From Paenibacillus sp. DMB5 (GTDB lineage: Bacteria; Bacillota; Bacilli; Paenibacillales; Paenibacillaceae), in contig NZ_LRAC01000121.1 of NCBI RefSeq assembly GCF_001517085.1, positions 1 through 64,000 of the forward strand: a DNA stretch of 64,000 nt, written 5' to 3'. The translations under genes were made by a program, and so were the position numbers. Below, in pieces: positions 37,483 to 46,051 of the stretch (position 1 is the stretch's first letter; every line of letters starts with the position of its first letter). The notes beneath the pieces were generated by a model. It did no database searches. It was not told the DNA's origin and saw nothing but the letters and a program-made list of their open reading frames with translations.

Positions 37483-39146
37483 ATGGCTATCATGAAAAAA
37501 AGGCTGGGCGATTTGCTGGTCGAAAACGGAATTATCTCTCAGGAGCAGCTTGAAGAAGCCCTGGTGGAACAACGCAAATCCAAGCGCAAACTGGGCGATC
37601 TGCTGATCACCCAGGGCTATATTACCGAGCAGCAGCTTATTGAGGTCCTTGAGTTCCAGCTTGGAATTCCCCATGTCAGCCTGTTCAAGTATCAGATCGA
37701 TCCGGCCATCACGCAGATCATTCCTGAGAGCATGGCCAAGCGTTATCAGGTGCTCCCGTTCATGAAAGAGGGCAGCAAGCTGATGGTGGCGATGGCCGAC
37801 CCGCTCGATTATTTTGCGATTGAGGATCTGCGCATGAGCACCGGCTTCCGCATCGAGCCTGCGATTTCCAGCCGGGACGAGCTGACCCGGGCGATTGCCC
37901 GCCACTACGGCATGCGGGATTCGATGAGCCAGATGATGGTGGAGCTGCCCTCACAGGAAGAGATCGAAGAAACCGAAATCACGGATGAGGATTCGCCGAT
38001 TGTAAGGCTTGTGAACCAGATGATTCAGCAGGCTGTTTCGCTGAGGGCATCAGATATCCATGTGGACCCGGGTGAAAATAACCTGTCCATCCGTTACCGG
38101 ATTGACGGTACGCTGCGTACAGAGCGGATTATCCCCAAGCAGATGCAGGGGTTCATCACGCCAGACTCAAGATTATGGCCAAGCTTAATATCGCCGAGCG
38201 GCGGCTTCCGCAGGACGGCCGGATCAAGATGCAGTTCGATTACAAAATGGTCGACATCCGCGTATCCTCGCTGCCGACGATGCACGGCGAGAAGATTGTA
38301 CTCCGGCTGCTTGATCTGAGCACCGGTGTGAAGACGGTCGACAGTCTGGGATTCAGCGACTGGAATGCCGGGGCTTTTCAGGACATGATCAGCAAGCCTT
38401 ACGGCATTATCCTGATTACCGGGCCTACAGGGAGCGGTAAATCCACTACCCTGTATGCTGCACTTAATCAGCTGAATACCGAAAGCGCCAATATCATCAC
38501 TATTGAAGATCCGGTGGAGTATCAGCTTGAAGGAGTTAATCAGGTACACGTGAATCCGGCGATCGGCCTGACCTTTGCAGCCGGGCTGCGCTCGATTCTG
38601 CGGCAGGACCCTAACATTGTTATGGTAGGGGAAATCCGTGATACCGATACTGCTGAAATTGCTGTGCGGGCCTCGCTTACCGGGCATCTGGTATTGTCTA
38701 CGCTGCATACAAATGATGCGGTCAGTACGATTCTGCGGTTGCGGGATATGGGCGTAGAGCCCTATCTGATCGCCTCCTCGCTGCTGGGGGTAGTTGCCCA
38801 GCGTCTGGTCCGCAAAATCTGCCCGGATTGCCGGGAAGAGCATGCGCCGACCGAGCAGGAATCGATCATGCTGCGCCGGTACGGCCTGCCAGACCGGGTT
38901 ATCTACCGCGGCAGAGGCTGCGGCAGCTGTAATAATACCGGCTTCAGAGGCCGGATTGCGATTCACGAGGTATTGACCATTAACGATCATCTGCGCCAGA
39001 TGATCACCGAATCGGCATCCATTGAAGAGCTCCGTGCTGCAGGTAAGGCGCAGGGTATGGTGCATCTGATGGAGGATGGATTCCTCAAAGTCTCCAAAGG
39101 CATAACCACCCTGCAGGAGGTTATGCGCGAGACGGTATCGCATTAG
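37483..39146 (+). CDS. pilB: type IV pilus assembly ATPase PilB (interrupted by a frameshift)
   Basis: PilB/GspE hexamers power pilus extension. The first frame has the N-domain ([40 protein letters not shown]) and [20 protein letters not shown]. The second frame, from about 38160, reads [20 protein letters not shown] and continues with Walker [27 protein letters not shown] and a four-cysteine zinc site (CPDC ... CGSC). One G missing in ACGCC at 38158-38162 explains the shift; joined, the protein is about 554 residues. The ATG at 37492 is an alternative start, since AAAAGGG almost touches 37483. Confidence 0.93.
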
Positions 39147-39165
39147 AGTTTAGGGGGAGACAAAA

Positions 39166-40215
39166 GTGCCAGCCTTTTCATGGGATATTGTTCAATTGCT
39201 ATATATGGCCTTTGCTTCCAAGGCGTCAGACTTGCATATTTCTGTAGGGTCATCTCCGGTCATGCGGATTGACGGAAAGCTAAAGCCGCTGGAAGGTGAA
39301 AGAGTTAGTGCTGAGGAAGCAGCCTATATGGCCGATTTGCTGTTGGGGAGTGAGAGAAGCGTAGAGTTCCGCAATAAAGGGGAATTCGACTTTTCTTATC
39401 CGCTGGGTGACGGGGTAAGATATCGCGTGAATGTATACCGGCAGCGCGGTCAGGTCAGCATTGCAGCACGTTCCATACCGGCTCAGATTCCCAACATGGA
39501 GCAGTTGTCACTGCCGGGTGTGTTATCCAGCCTGGCAATGAAGCCTCAAGGACTGATTCTGGTCACCGGGCCTACAGGGAGCGGCAAATCGTCAACCCTC
39601 GCTGCCATGCTGAACTATATTAACCGGACTGCCAGCAAGCATATCGTAACACTGGAAGATCCGATAGAGTTTCTGCATAGCCACGGAACCTGCCTGATTG
39701 ATCAGCGGGAAGTGGGCAGTGATACCGGCAGCTTCGCCAGCGGGTTAAGGGCAGTGCTCCGTCAGGACCCGGATGTTATCCTGGTTGGGGAAATGCGTGA
39801 TCTGGAGACGATTTCGGCCGCGGTTACAGCGGCTGAGACGGGCCATCTGGTCATGGCTACTCTGCATACAACCGATGCGCCGCAGACGATTGACCGGATT
39901 ATCGACACGTTTCCGGGGCATCAGCAGGGGCAGATCCGTTCCCAGCTGGCATCGGTGCTGTTGGCGGTTCTTTCGCAGCGGTTGTTTCCGCGGGCTGGCG
40001 GCAAGGGAAGATTGTGTTCGACCGAGCTGCTGATTAATACACCGGCAGTGGCCAACATGATCCGGACCGAAAAGACGCATCAGCTCAAAAATGTCATGCA
40101 GACTAGCCGTGCGCTCGGCATGCATACCCTTGAGATGAACATCCGCGAGCAGCTGCAGCTGGGGCTGATTGAGCCTGAAGCGGCCAGAGGTTATCTCACG
40201 GAGGTGAGCGGCTGA
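39166..40215 (+). CDS. pilT: pilus retraction ATPase PilT
   Basis: PilT powers pilus retraction and twitching motility. The 349-residue protein has SKASDLHISVGSSPVMRIDG near the N-terminus, Walker [16 protein letters not shown], and VGEMRDLETISAAVTAAETGH, which is the PilT pattern. GTG at 39166 is preceded by TAGGGGGAGA. The stop overlaps the pilC start by one base. PilT next to PilB means the pilus is probably dynamic. Confidence 0.96.
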   Translation: MPAFSWDIVQLLYMAFASKASDLHISVGSSPVMRIDGKLKPLEGERVSAEEAAYMADLLLGSERSVEFRNKGEFDFSYPLGDGVRYRVNVYRQRGQVSIAARSIPAQIPNMEQLSLPGVLSSLAMKPQGLILVTGPTGSGKSSTLAAMLNYINRTASKHIVTLEDPIEFLHSHGTCLIDQREVGSDTGSFASGLRAVLRQDPDVILVGEMRDLETISAAVTAAETGHLVMATLHTTDAPQTIDRIIDTFPGHQQGQIRSQLASVLLAVLSQRLFPRAGGKGRLCSTELLINTPAVANMIRTEKTHQLKNVMQTSRALGMHTLEMNIREQLQLGLIEPEAARGYLTEVSG

Positions 40216-41420
40216 TGCCCCAATTCGAGTATCAGGTCCGGACCAATGCGGGCAAGCAGCTCAAGGGCAAGCTGACAGCTTCAGATAAAGGATCGGCGAT
40301 GGAGGAGCTGCGCAAACGGGGGCTGACCGTCTTCTCCCTGGTCGAACAGAAGTCTTCCATCCTGTCGATGGAAATCTACATCGGTAATCCGGTGAAGACC
40401 ATTCATTTCATTATCTATTGCCGGCAGTTTGCCACCTTAATGCGGGCTGGAGTATCTATTGTGGATGCTACAAGAATTCTGGCAGAGCAGACAGAGAGCA
40501 AGCCGCTCAGCAAAGCGCTGCAGGATGTTAATTCCAGCCTGTTGCGCGGGGTAGCCTTGTCACAGGCGATTCAGGATCATAAGAAGATTTTTCCCCCGCT
40601 GTTCATCAGCATGATCCGGGCCGGGGAAGAATCGGGTGATCTGGAAGGGACGCTTGAGCGGCTGGCGGTTTATTTTGAGAAGCAGCATACCACTACAGAA
40701 AAGATTAAGTCAGCACTGACTTATCCGGTGACTGTTGCGGTAATGGCAGTAGCGGCTGTTGTCTATCTGCTGTGGGCTATTGTGCCGCAGTTTGTCAGTA
40801 TGTTCGAATCCATGAATGCCGAGCTGCCGGCAATAACCAAGATGGTATTGGCGCTCAGCAAAAGCATTCAGGGACAATGGTATATATGGCTGATCGTTAT
40901 TATTCTGCTTGCGGCTGGTTTTATGATCGCTAAACGGACTGAGAAGGGCGCTTACGCGCTTGATTATGCCAAGCTCAAAATTCCTGTATTCGGCAAATTG
41001 AATCAGAAGGGTTCCATCGCACAGTTTACGCGGACCTTTTCGTCGCTCTATGCGAGCTCGGTTCCTATTCTCCAGGCCTTGTCCATTGTGGAGGAGGTTG
41101 CCGGAAACAAGGTGATCGGCGGATATATCCGCAGTGCTGCGGACTCCCTTAGACAGGGGAAGCCGCTCTCGGAGCCGCTCAAGAAAGCATGGGTGTTCCC
41201 GCCACTGGTTACGCAGATGATTGCCATCGGTGAAGAGACCGGGGCGCTAGATCAGATGCTCTCCAAGGTAGCGGACTTTTACGAGATGGACGTAGAGAAT
41301 ACGGTTGACCGGCTGAAGTCGCTGCTGGAGCCTTTACTTATAGCTTTTTTAGCGGGTGTAGTAGGTGTGATTGTAGCAGCAATTATGCTGCCGATGTTCA
41401 GTCTGTACAGTAATATGTGA
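40215..41420 (+). CDS. pilC: pilus inner membrane platform protein PilC
   Basis: PilC/GspF is the membrane platform for the two ATPases. The 401-residue protein has two T2SSF domains, each with a FCRQFATLMRAGV-like motif (here YCRQFATLMRAGVSIVDATRIL and FTRTFSSLYASSVPILQALSI). Three hydrophobic segments are seen, near residues 170-200, 220-240 and 375-395. TGATG overlap with pilT suggests coupled translation. Confidence 0.95.
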   Translation: MPQFEYQVRTNAGKQLKGKLTASDKGSAMEELRKRGLTVFSLVEQKSSILSMEIYIGNPVKTIHFIIYCRQFATLMRAGVSIVDATRILAEQTESKPLSKALQDVNSSLLRGVALSQAIQDHKKIFPPLFISMIRAGEESGDLEGTLERLAVYFEKQHTTTEKIKSALTYPVTVAVMAVAAVVYLLWAIVPQFVSMFESMNAELPAITKMVLALSKSIQGQWYIWLIVIILLAAGFMIAKRTEKGAYALDYAKLKIPVFGKLNQKGSIAQFTRTFSSLYASSVPILQALSIVEEVAGNKVIGGYIRSAADSLRQGKPLSEPLKKAWVFPPLVTQMIAIGEETGALDQMLSKVADFYEMDVENTVDRLKSLLEPLLIAFLAGVVGVIVAAIMLPMFSLYSNM

Positions 41421-41606
41421 GCCATGTGCTCCTTGCATAGATTGAGAGGGGTGACGCCAGGCAGGCGGACCGGGAGCAGAAGCAGGCTCCAGAGCCTGCT
41501 GGAATAGGACAAGTACATTGGATAACAGCAACAGGACAGCTGGGAGCTACACAGATAACGGAGTATCGGTCTTATTCAATAACATCAATTATGAGGGGGA
41601 AACATC

Positions 41607-42092
41607 ATGTTGGCACAGGCAATTCGCAAGAAGCTGGGCAAGGCGGGTAAAGAGGAAAAGGGGTTTACGCTGATTGAGTTATTGGCGGTTATTGTTATTT
41701 TGGGGATTATTGCTGTGATTGCTATTCCTATGATAACTAGACTTATAAGTAACACTGGAGACAAAGCCGATTTGGCCACAGCTCGACAAGTTTATGAAGC
41801 GTCTCGCTTATATGTAACGACAGAACTTAATGGCAATGCTGGCACTAAGACTATTACACTTGAAGGAGCCGATGGTTTGATAGCATTGGGGTATTTGGAG
41901 AGTGGAATTCTATTGCCAAGTAATAAACAACCAATTACTGCCGGTACAGTATATTATTCTGGAGGAGTATTATCTAATACAACAGTCTCCGGTGCAGCGA
42001 CAGGCCCGGCTATAACTTTGGTGACCACTGGTAAGACAAGAAGTTATTCTAAGAATCAAATAGCTACCACTGAAATTTCTCCTACTCCATAA
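41607..42092 (+). CDS. pilA: major type IV pilin-like protein
   Basis: A 161-residue prepilin with leader MLAQAIRKKLGKAGKEEKG, cleaved before FTLIELLAVIVILGIIAVIA with Glu5 present. The C-terminal domain is small, rich in Thr, Gly and Ala, with no cysteines. GAGGGGGAAA precedes the ATG. It has the longest upstream gap in the operon (187 bases) and its own terminator, as expected for the most abundant subunit. Confidence 0.88.
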   Translation: MLAQAIRKKLGKAGKEEKGFTLIELLAVIVILGIIAVIAIPMITRLISNTGDKADLATARQVYEASRLYVTTELNGNAGTKTITLEGADGLIALGYLESGILLPSNKQPITAGTVYYSGGVLSNTTVSGAATGPAITLVTTGKTRSYSKNQIATTEISPTP

Positions 42093-42111
42093 AACTGATA
42101 CAAATACTCCT

Positions 42112-42142
42112 AAGGAATCGGAATTCCCGATTCCTTTTTTAA
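42112..42142 (+). terminator. terminator after the major pilin gene
   Basis: AAGGAATCGG (42112-42121) pairs with CCGATTCCTT (42127-42136), followed by more T. It would allow higher levels of pilin than of the genes behind it. Confidence 0.85.
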
Positions 42143-42169
42143 AATCCACAGAACAGGAACCCACATCCC

Positions 42170-42919
42170 ATGACCATTGTTATCGCAGTATACATCACGC
42201 TTGTCGGCCTGATTCTGGGCTCCTTCTATAATGTAGTAGCGCTGCGGGTGCCGGCGGGGGAGTCGCTGGTGCGGCCGCCGTCGCACTGTACCAGCTGCGG
42301 GACACGGCTGAAGGCACGGGATCTGCTGCCGGTGGCAAGCTACATTCTAGCCGGAGGCAAGTGCCGGCACTGCGGGGCAAAGGTGTCACCGCTATATATG
42401 CTGGGTGAGGCGGCAACGGGGCTTCTGTTCTTATGGATTTATCTGCAGTTTGGCCTATCCGGCCAAGCGTTTACCGGCTTTGTGCTCGTCAGTCTGGCCG
42501 TGATCGTGACCATAGCTGACCTGAAATACATGCTGATCCCGAACAAGGTGCTGCTGTTTTTTCTGCCGCTGCTTCTGGTGCTGGTGCTGCTGTTTCCGCA
42601 AGGGCCGCTATGGTCTCATTTGCTGGGTGGCGCTGCCGGCGGTGTTATTGTACTGGGGCTGGCACTGCTCGGGGGTATGGGCATGGGGGATATGAAGCTG
42701 TTCGCGCTGCTGGGCTTGGTGGTCGGCTTTCCCAATGTTATTTTGGCGTTTATGATAGCTTGTGCACTGGGAACGATTGCCGGTGTGGTGCTGATGCTGC
42801 TGGGGAAGGTGAAGCGCAGACAGCCTGTTCCGTTTGGACCGTGGCTGGCGGCCGGATCACTGATTGCATTCGCTTACGGTTCACAACTTATCAGCGGTTA
42901 TCTCGCGCTCATCCGTTAG
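42170..42919 (+). CDS. pilD: prepilin peptidase PilD
   Basis: A membrane aspartic protease that cuts prepilin leaders and methylates the new N-terminus. The 249-residue protein has two CxxC motifs in the N-terminal cytosolic loop (CTSCG and CRHCG). The two catalytic aspartates are in IADLKYMLIPNK and GMGMGDMKLF, and seven to eight membrane segments are visible. It may also serve competence pseudopilins, if present elsewhere. Confidence 0.96.
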   Translation: MTIVIAVYITLVGLILGSFYNVVALRVPAGESLVRPPSHCTSCGTRLKARDLLPVASYILAGGKCRHCGAKVSPLYMLGEAATGLLFLWIYLQFGLSGQAFTGFVLVSLAVIVTIADLKYMLIPNKVLLFFLPLLLVLVLLFPQGPLWSHLLGGAAGGVIVLGLALLGGMGMGDMKLFALLGLVVGFPNVILAFMIACALGTIAGVVLMLLGKVKRRQPVPFGPWLAAGSLIAFAYGSQLISGYLALIR

Positions 42920-42934
42920 GAGGAACTTTATAGC

Positions 42935-44578
42935 ATGTTTGGAATAGGTAACAAAGCGGCCGGAGTCTCCATTGAGCAGACGGGTATCCGCTATATCAGC
43001 TTCAAGAATAATCAGGCGAAGCAAGTCCATAAAAAAAGGTTCATGCCGCTGCTGCCGGGAATGATTGTAGAGAATCAGGTGGCTGACAGCGAGGCGCTGC
43101 TGGACCGGCTGAAACAATGGGTGAAGACCAAGGGGCTCCGCGGCAGCGCAGTGAACCTGTCGATCCCCCCTTCACAGATGATCATCCGCAAAATGACGAT
43201 TCCGAGTACGGCGGAGAAGCAGATCGAACAGCTGGTGAAGCTGGAGGTGGAAACCGGGCTGCACCTGCCCTTCGAGAATCCGGTGTACGATTATGTCATT
43301 ACCGGGCAGAGTGAGAACGAGAGCCAGCTGATTATTTTTGCTGCGCCACGCAAGGTTGTTCAGGACTACGTGGATGTGCTGGAAGATGCCGGCCTGAAAA
43401 TCAAAAGCGTCGAGGTTTCGGCTACCGCGCTGGCACGCAGTATTGTTGCCGGCTACGGGCACTCTTTTAATGAAACGATGCTGATTCATCTCGAGCAGTC
43501 GCTACTCGATATTTATATGTTCCGCAGCGGAAATCCGGTGTTTATGCGGACGATCAATCTGGTGGATCTGGGCCGGCCGCAGCCGTTGCCGCTCGATTTA
43601 AGCAAAGAGCAGCCGTTTGCCGCTGAAGCCGAGGCGGAAGCTGCTGCTGCGTCAGCCTCCCAGGATCACTTGTCCGCTGAGCAGATCGTGGAAATTACAG
43701 CAGAAATCTCACGCATGCTGAGCTTTTACCAGTACAGCTTACATGACGGCTCAACGCGGATAACGGAGCTGCTGATTACAGGCGCACCTGATATGCGCAG
43801 AGAGCTGCAGCAGGAGCTGCAGGCGGCGCTGCCGGAGCTTGCTATTGCCCCGATTGCCGTTGACCAGTTCTCGGCAGGCGTGAAGCCGGACAATAGCCTC
43901 AATGATTACCGGGTGGCTGCCGGGGCGGCGCTGCGCGATCCCAAGCTGCGCAATATTAATCTGCTGCCGCGTGAGGACCGCGAGACCATTGTATTTCCGT
44001 ATCTGGCAGTCACTCTTGCAGCCGTCTGGGTGCTGGGCGCTGTCGGAACAGGGATTCTATACGCTTCTGTCCGCGGAGAGTATGATGAGCAGCGTGCACA
44101 AATGCAGAGTGTCCAGGAACAAAATGCAGCTCTGCAGCTTGAGCTTGCCAGCCTGAACAATAGCGGAGCCGCAAGCGGCAGCTTTGACCGGGCGGCGATC
44201 ATTGCAGCTTTGTCTGCTAGCCGGGTGAACGCCGCGGCTGTGCTTAATGAGCTGCAGTCGAAGCTGCCTTATGCCGCTGCAATCCGTGAGATCAGCTTTT
44301 CGTTCCGCGGAGATCTGCTGCTGACCGTGAACTTTACAGATATGGTGCACAGCGGAGCGTACCTGACTTCCCTCCGGGGCATGCCGTTCGCACGTGAAGT
44401 GGCCATTGAAAAGTTAACCGAAGGCGGAGCAGGCACTGGAATAGGCGGCAGTGTATCCAATCTGATTAAATACACAGCAGTATACCGTGTGAATATGGCA
44501 CCTGAAGCCTTAGAGCCGTCAGCGGCGGATGTGCAGGCTGCTGCGGAGGAAGGAGCGGATATCAGTGGAACAGATTAA
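42935..44578 (+). CDS. PilM-PilN fusion protein of the pilus alignment complex
   Basis: A 547-residue protein with two parts. Residues 1 to about 345 are the actin-like ATPase PilM (GVSIEQTGIRYISF; KMTIPSTAEKQIEQLVKLEVE; LLITGAPDMRRELQQEL). From about 350 the PilN signature RNINLLPREDRE is followed by one membrane helix (YLAVTLAAVWVLGAVGTGIL) and a coiled coil, then a small periplasmic-type domain. In Gram-negatives PilM and PilN are separate, and PilM binds the N-terminal INLLP peptide of PilN; here they are one chain. No frameshift is needed, so the fusion is as written. Confidence 0.88.
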   Translation: MFGIGNKAAGVSIEQTGIRYISFKNNQAKQVHKKRFMPLLPGMIVENQVADSEALLDRLKQWVKTKGLRGSAVNLSIPPSQMIIRKMTIPSTAEKQIEQLVKLEVETGLHLPFENPVYDYVITGQSENESQLIIFAAPRKVVQDYVDVLEDAGLKIKSVEVSATALARSIVAGYGHSFNETMLIHLEQSLLDIYMFRSGNPVFMRTINLVDLGRPQPLPLDLSKEQPFAAEAEAEAAAASASQDHLSAEQIVEITAEISRMLSFYQYSLHDGSTRITELLITGAPDMRRELQQELQAALPELAIAPIAVDQFSAGVKPDNSLNDYRVAAGAALRDPKLRNINLLPREDRETIVFPYLAVTLAAVWVLGAVGTGILYASVRGEYDEQRAQMQSVQEQNAALQLELASLNNSGAASGSFDRAAIIAALSASRVNAAAVLNELQSKLPYAAAIREISFSFRGDLLLTVNFTDMVHSGAYLTSLRGMPFAREVAIEKLTEGGAGTGIGGSVSNLIKYTAVYRVNMAPEALEPSAADVQAAAEEGADISGTD

Positions 44579-45164
44579 CAAGTACCGTTCGCCGATTGTG
44601 ATGGGAATGCTCATCCTGTTTCTGATTCTGTTTGCCTTTTACATGCTGGCGATTCGTCCGGTAAGCAGTGATATAGCAATGCAAGAGAGTGAGCTTTCTT
44701 TGCTGGACCGGGAAAGATCGGTGCTGGAGAACAAGATTAATGAGCTCAAAGGCGCTGGAGACAGCCTGAGTGCAGATGAAGAGACGGCGCTGGCCGCTAT
44801 TCCGTCCGGCGACGGCAGTGAGGCGCTGATCAATGATCTGAAGGCTATCGGCGACAGCTCGCATGCCAGATTGAAGGACATCGGCTTCTCGCTGACAGGC
44901 ACAAGTACAGCAAGTACCTGGGCGGGAGTAGCGGCAGCCTCTGCAGCCGGACTGCAGGAGATCAAGATGACGGCTATCATTGAAGGCGGATATGCCGAGA
45001 TCCATGAGTGGCTGAAGCAGCTGAATAAGATGCCAAGACTGGTAACAGTCGATTCCTTTGCTTTTCAGCAGCCATATGAATTTCCAACGGCACAAAATCC
45101 GGGCAGCATCCTGACGGCAAATGTGGCTTTTACGGCTTATTATCAGGCTGATTCCCCCGAATAA
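44565..45164 (+). CDS. pilO: PilO-like pilus assembly protein
   Basis: A 199-residue single-pass membrane protein. One hydrophobic helix (IVMGMLILFLILFAFYMLAI) is followed by a coiled coil (MQESELSLLDRERSVLENKINEL) and a ferredoxin-like domain ending ANVAFTAYYQ. This is the PilO plan; the domain pairs with PilN. The GTG at 44565 follows GGAGGAAGGAG and overlaps the end of the PilM-PilN gene. No PilP or secretin follows, as expected without an outer membrane. Confidence 0.82.
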   Translation: MEQINKYRSPIVMGMLILFLILFAFYMLAIRPVSSDIAMQESELSLLDRERSVLENKINELKGAGDSLSADEETALAAIPSGDGSEALINDLKAIGDSSHARLKDIGFSLTGTSTASTWAGVAAASAAGLQEIKMTAIIEGGYAEIHEWLKQLNKMPRLVTVDSFAFQQPYEFPTAQNPGSILTANVAFTAYYQADSPE

Positions 45165-45202
45165 TCACCAGGCTCATAGCAGCAAATAAATGGTGTATGC
45201 AC

Positions 45203-45239
45203 ACTCCGTTTTCCCTTTCCGGGAAAGCGGAGTTTTTTT
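45203..45239 (+). terminator. terminator of the pilus operon
   Basis: ACTCCG...TTTCC pairs with GGAAA...CGGAGT (45203-45233), followed by seven T. Confidence 0.88.
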
Positions 45240-45384
45240 GCGCGGAAAGGTGGTAAATCCGTTTTCATTATTAGAAGGAATGGGTATTTTAGCTTACAGG
45301 CTGCCGTAAGGTATACAGTAGTGAACGCAGCAATGGAATGTAACACACTCTACAATGAAGCAGAATAAAGAGGAGGAACTTAGG

Positions 45385-45987
45385 ATGAATAAAAAGTGGA
45401 TGATCGGTACGCTGGCCTTGTCGCTCGGTCTGGTTTCGGCGGGAAGCGGGGCGCTGGCGGCTACGCCGACAGTAGGAAATACAACAGTCAAGACAGTAGC
45501 AGCCTCTCTGCCTGGCAAAGAGGGTCCTGCGACGATCAACAATCTAACGGTCAAAAGCATCATTCCGCTGGTTGTCCATGCCAAAAAGCTGTACACCTAC
45601 TCCAATGCGGGCGGTAATACCCATGGTATGGAGACCTTTATGTACAACGGAACGGAATATCGCTACCTTTCCAGTGATCTCGGCAGCAGACAGCAGCTGA
45701 TGAATTACATAAAAAGAGGCTTTACGCATAACGCGGCTGCTTTTTATGCACAGACTCAATTTATTGAAGTGAATGGAAGAATGGCGCAGATTAATGAGGA
45801 TATCGGTAACCAGCTGCAGTATGATAAAGCCACCGCAGTAATGGTCTCCAAAACAGCAACCACGGCTGTATTCGAGCTCAGTGTACCTCAGCCTAACGGG
45901 CAGGGGGATAATGCTGATGTAGTAGTCAAACTGAAAAAAGTGAACGGCTACTGGAGAATTGATATGTCGCCGGATACTTTATTCTAA
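45385..45987 (+). CDS. secreted protein, possibly an IseA-like D,L-endopeptidase inhibitor
   Basis: A 200-residue exported protein: signal peptide MNKKWMIGTLALSLGLVSAG with cleavage after ALA. The mature part has YNGTEYRYLSSDLGSRQQL, FIEVNGRMAQINEDIGNQLQ and VVVKLKKVNGYWRIDMSP. From memory this resembles the IseA (YoeB) family of B. subtilis, which inhibits cell-wall D,L-endopeptidases; I cannot confirm by search. ATG at 45385 is placed eight bases after AGAGGAGG; the frame is open back to 45355. It is a single gene, convergent with the VanW gene. Confidence 0.6.
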   Translation: MNKKWMIGTLALSLGLVSAGSGALAATPTVGNTTVKTVAASLPGKEGPATINNLTVKSIIPLVVHAKKLYTYSNAGGNTHGMETFMYNGTEYRYLSSDLGSRQQLMNYIKRGFTHNAAAFYAQTQFIEVNGRMAQINEDIGNQLQYDKATAVMVSKTATTAVFELSVPQPNGQGDNADVVVKLKKVNGYWRIDMSPDTLF

Positions 45988-46010
45988 GGCAGAGTTATAT
46001 AGTAGCATCC

Positions 46011-46044
46011 AAAAAGACGGTCAGAGCTGATTCTGACGTCTTTT
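46011..46044. terminator. bidirectional terminator between convergent genes
   Basis: AAAAGACG...TCAGA pairs with TCTGA...CGTCTTTT; the A-run and T-run let it work on both strands. Confidence 0.88.
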
Positions 46045-46051
46045 GCAGTTG

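Noticed and set aside
38094..39143. 349-codon open frame antisense to pilB
   Set aside because: The + strand has Walker A and the zinc site in order; the antisense product has no domain pattern.
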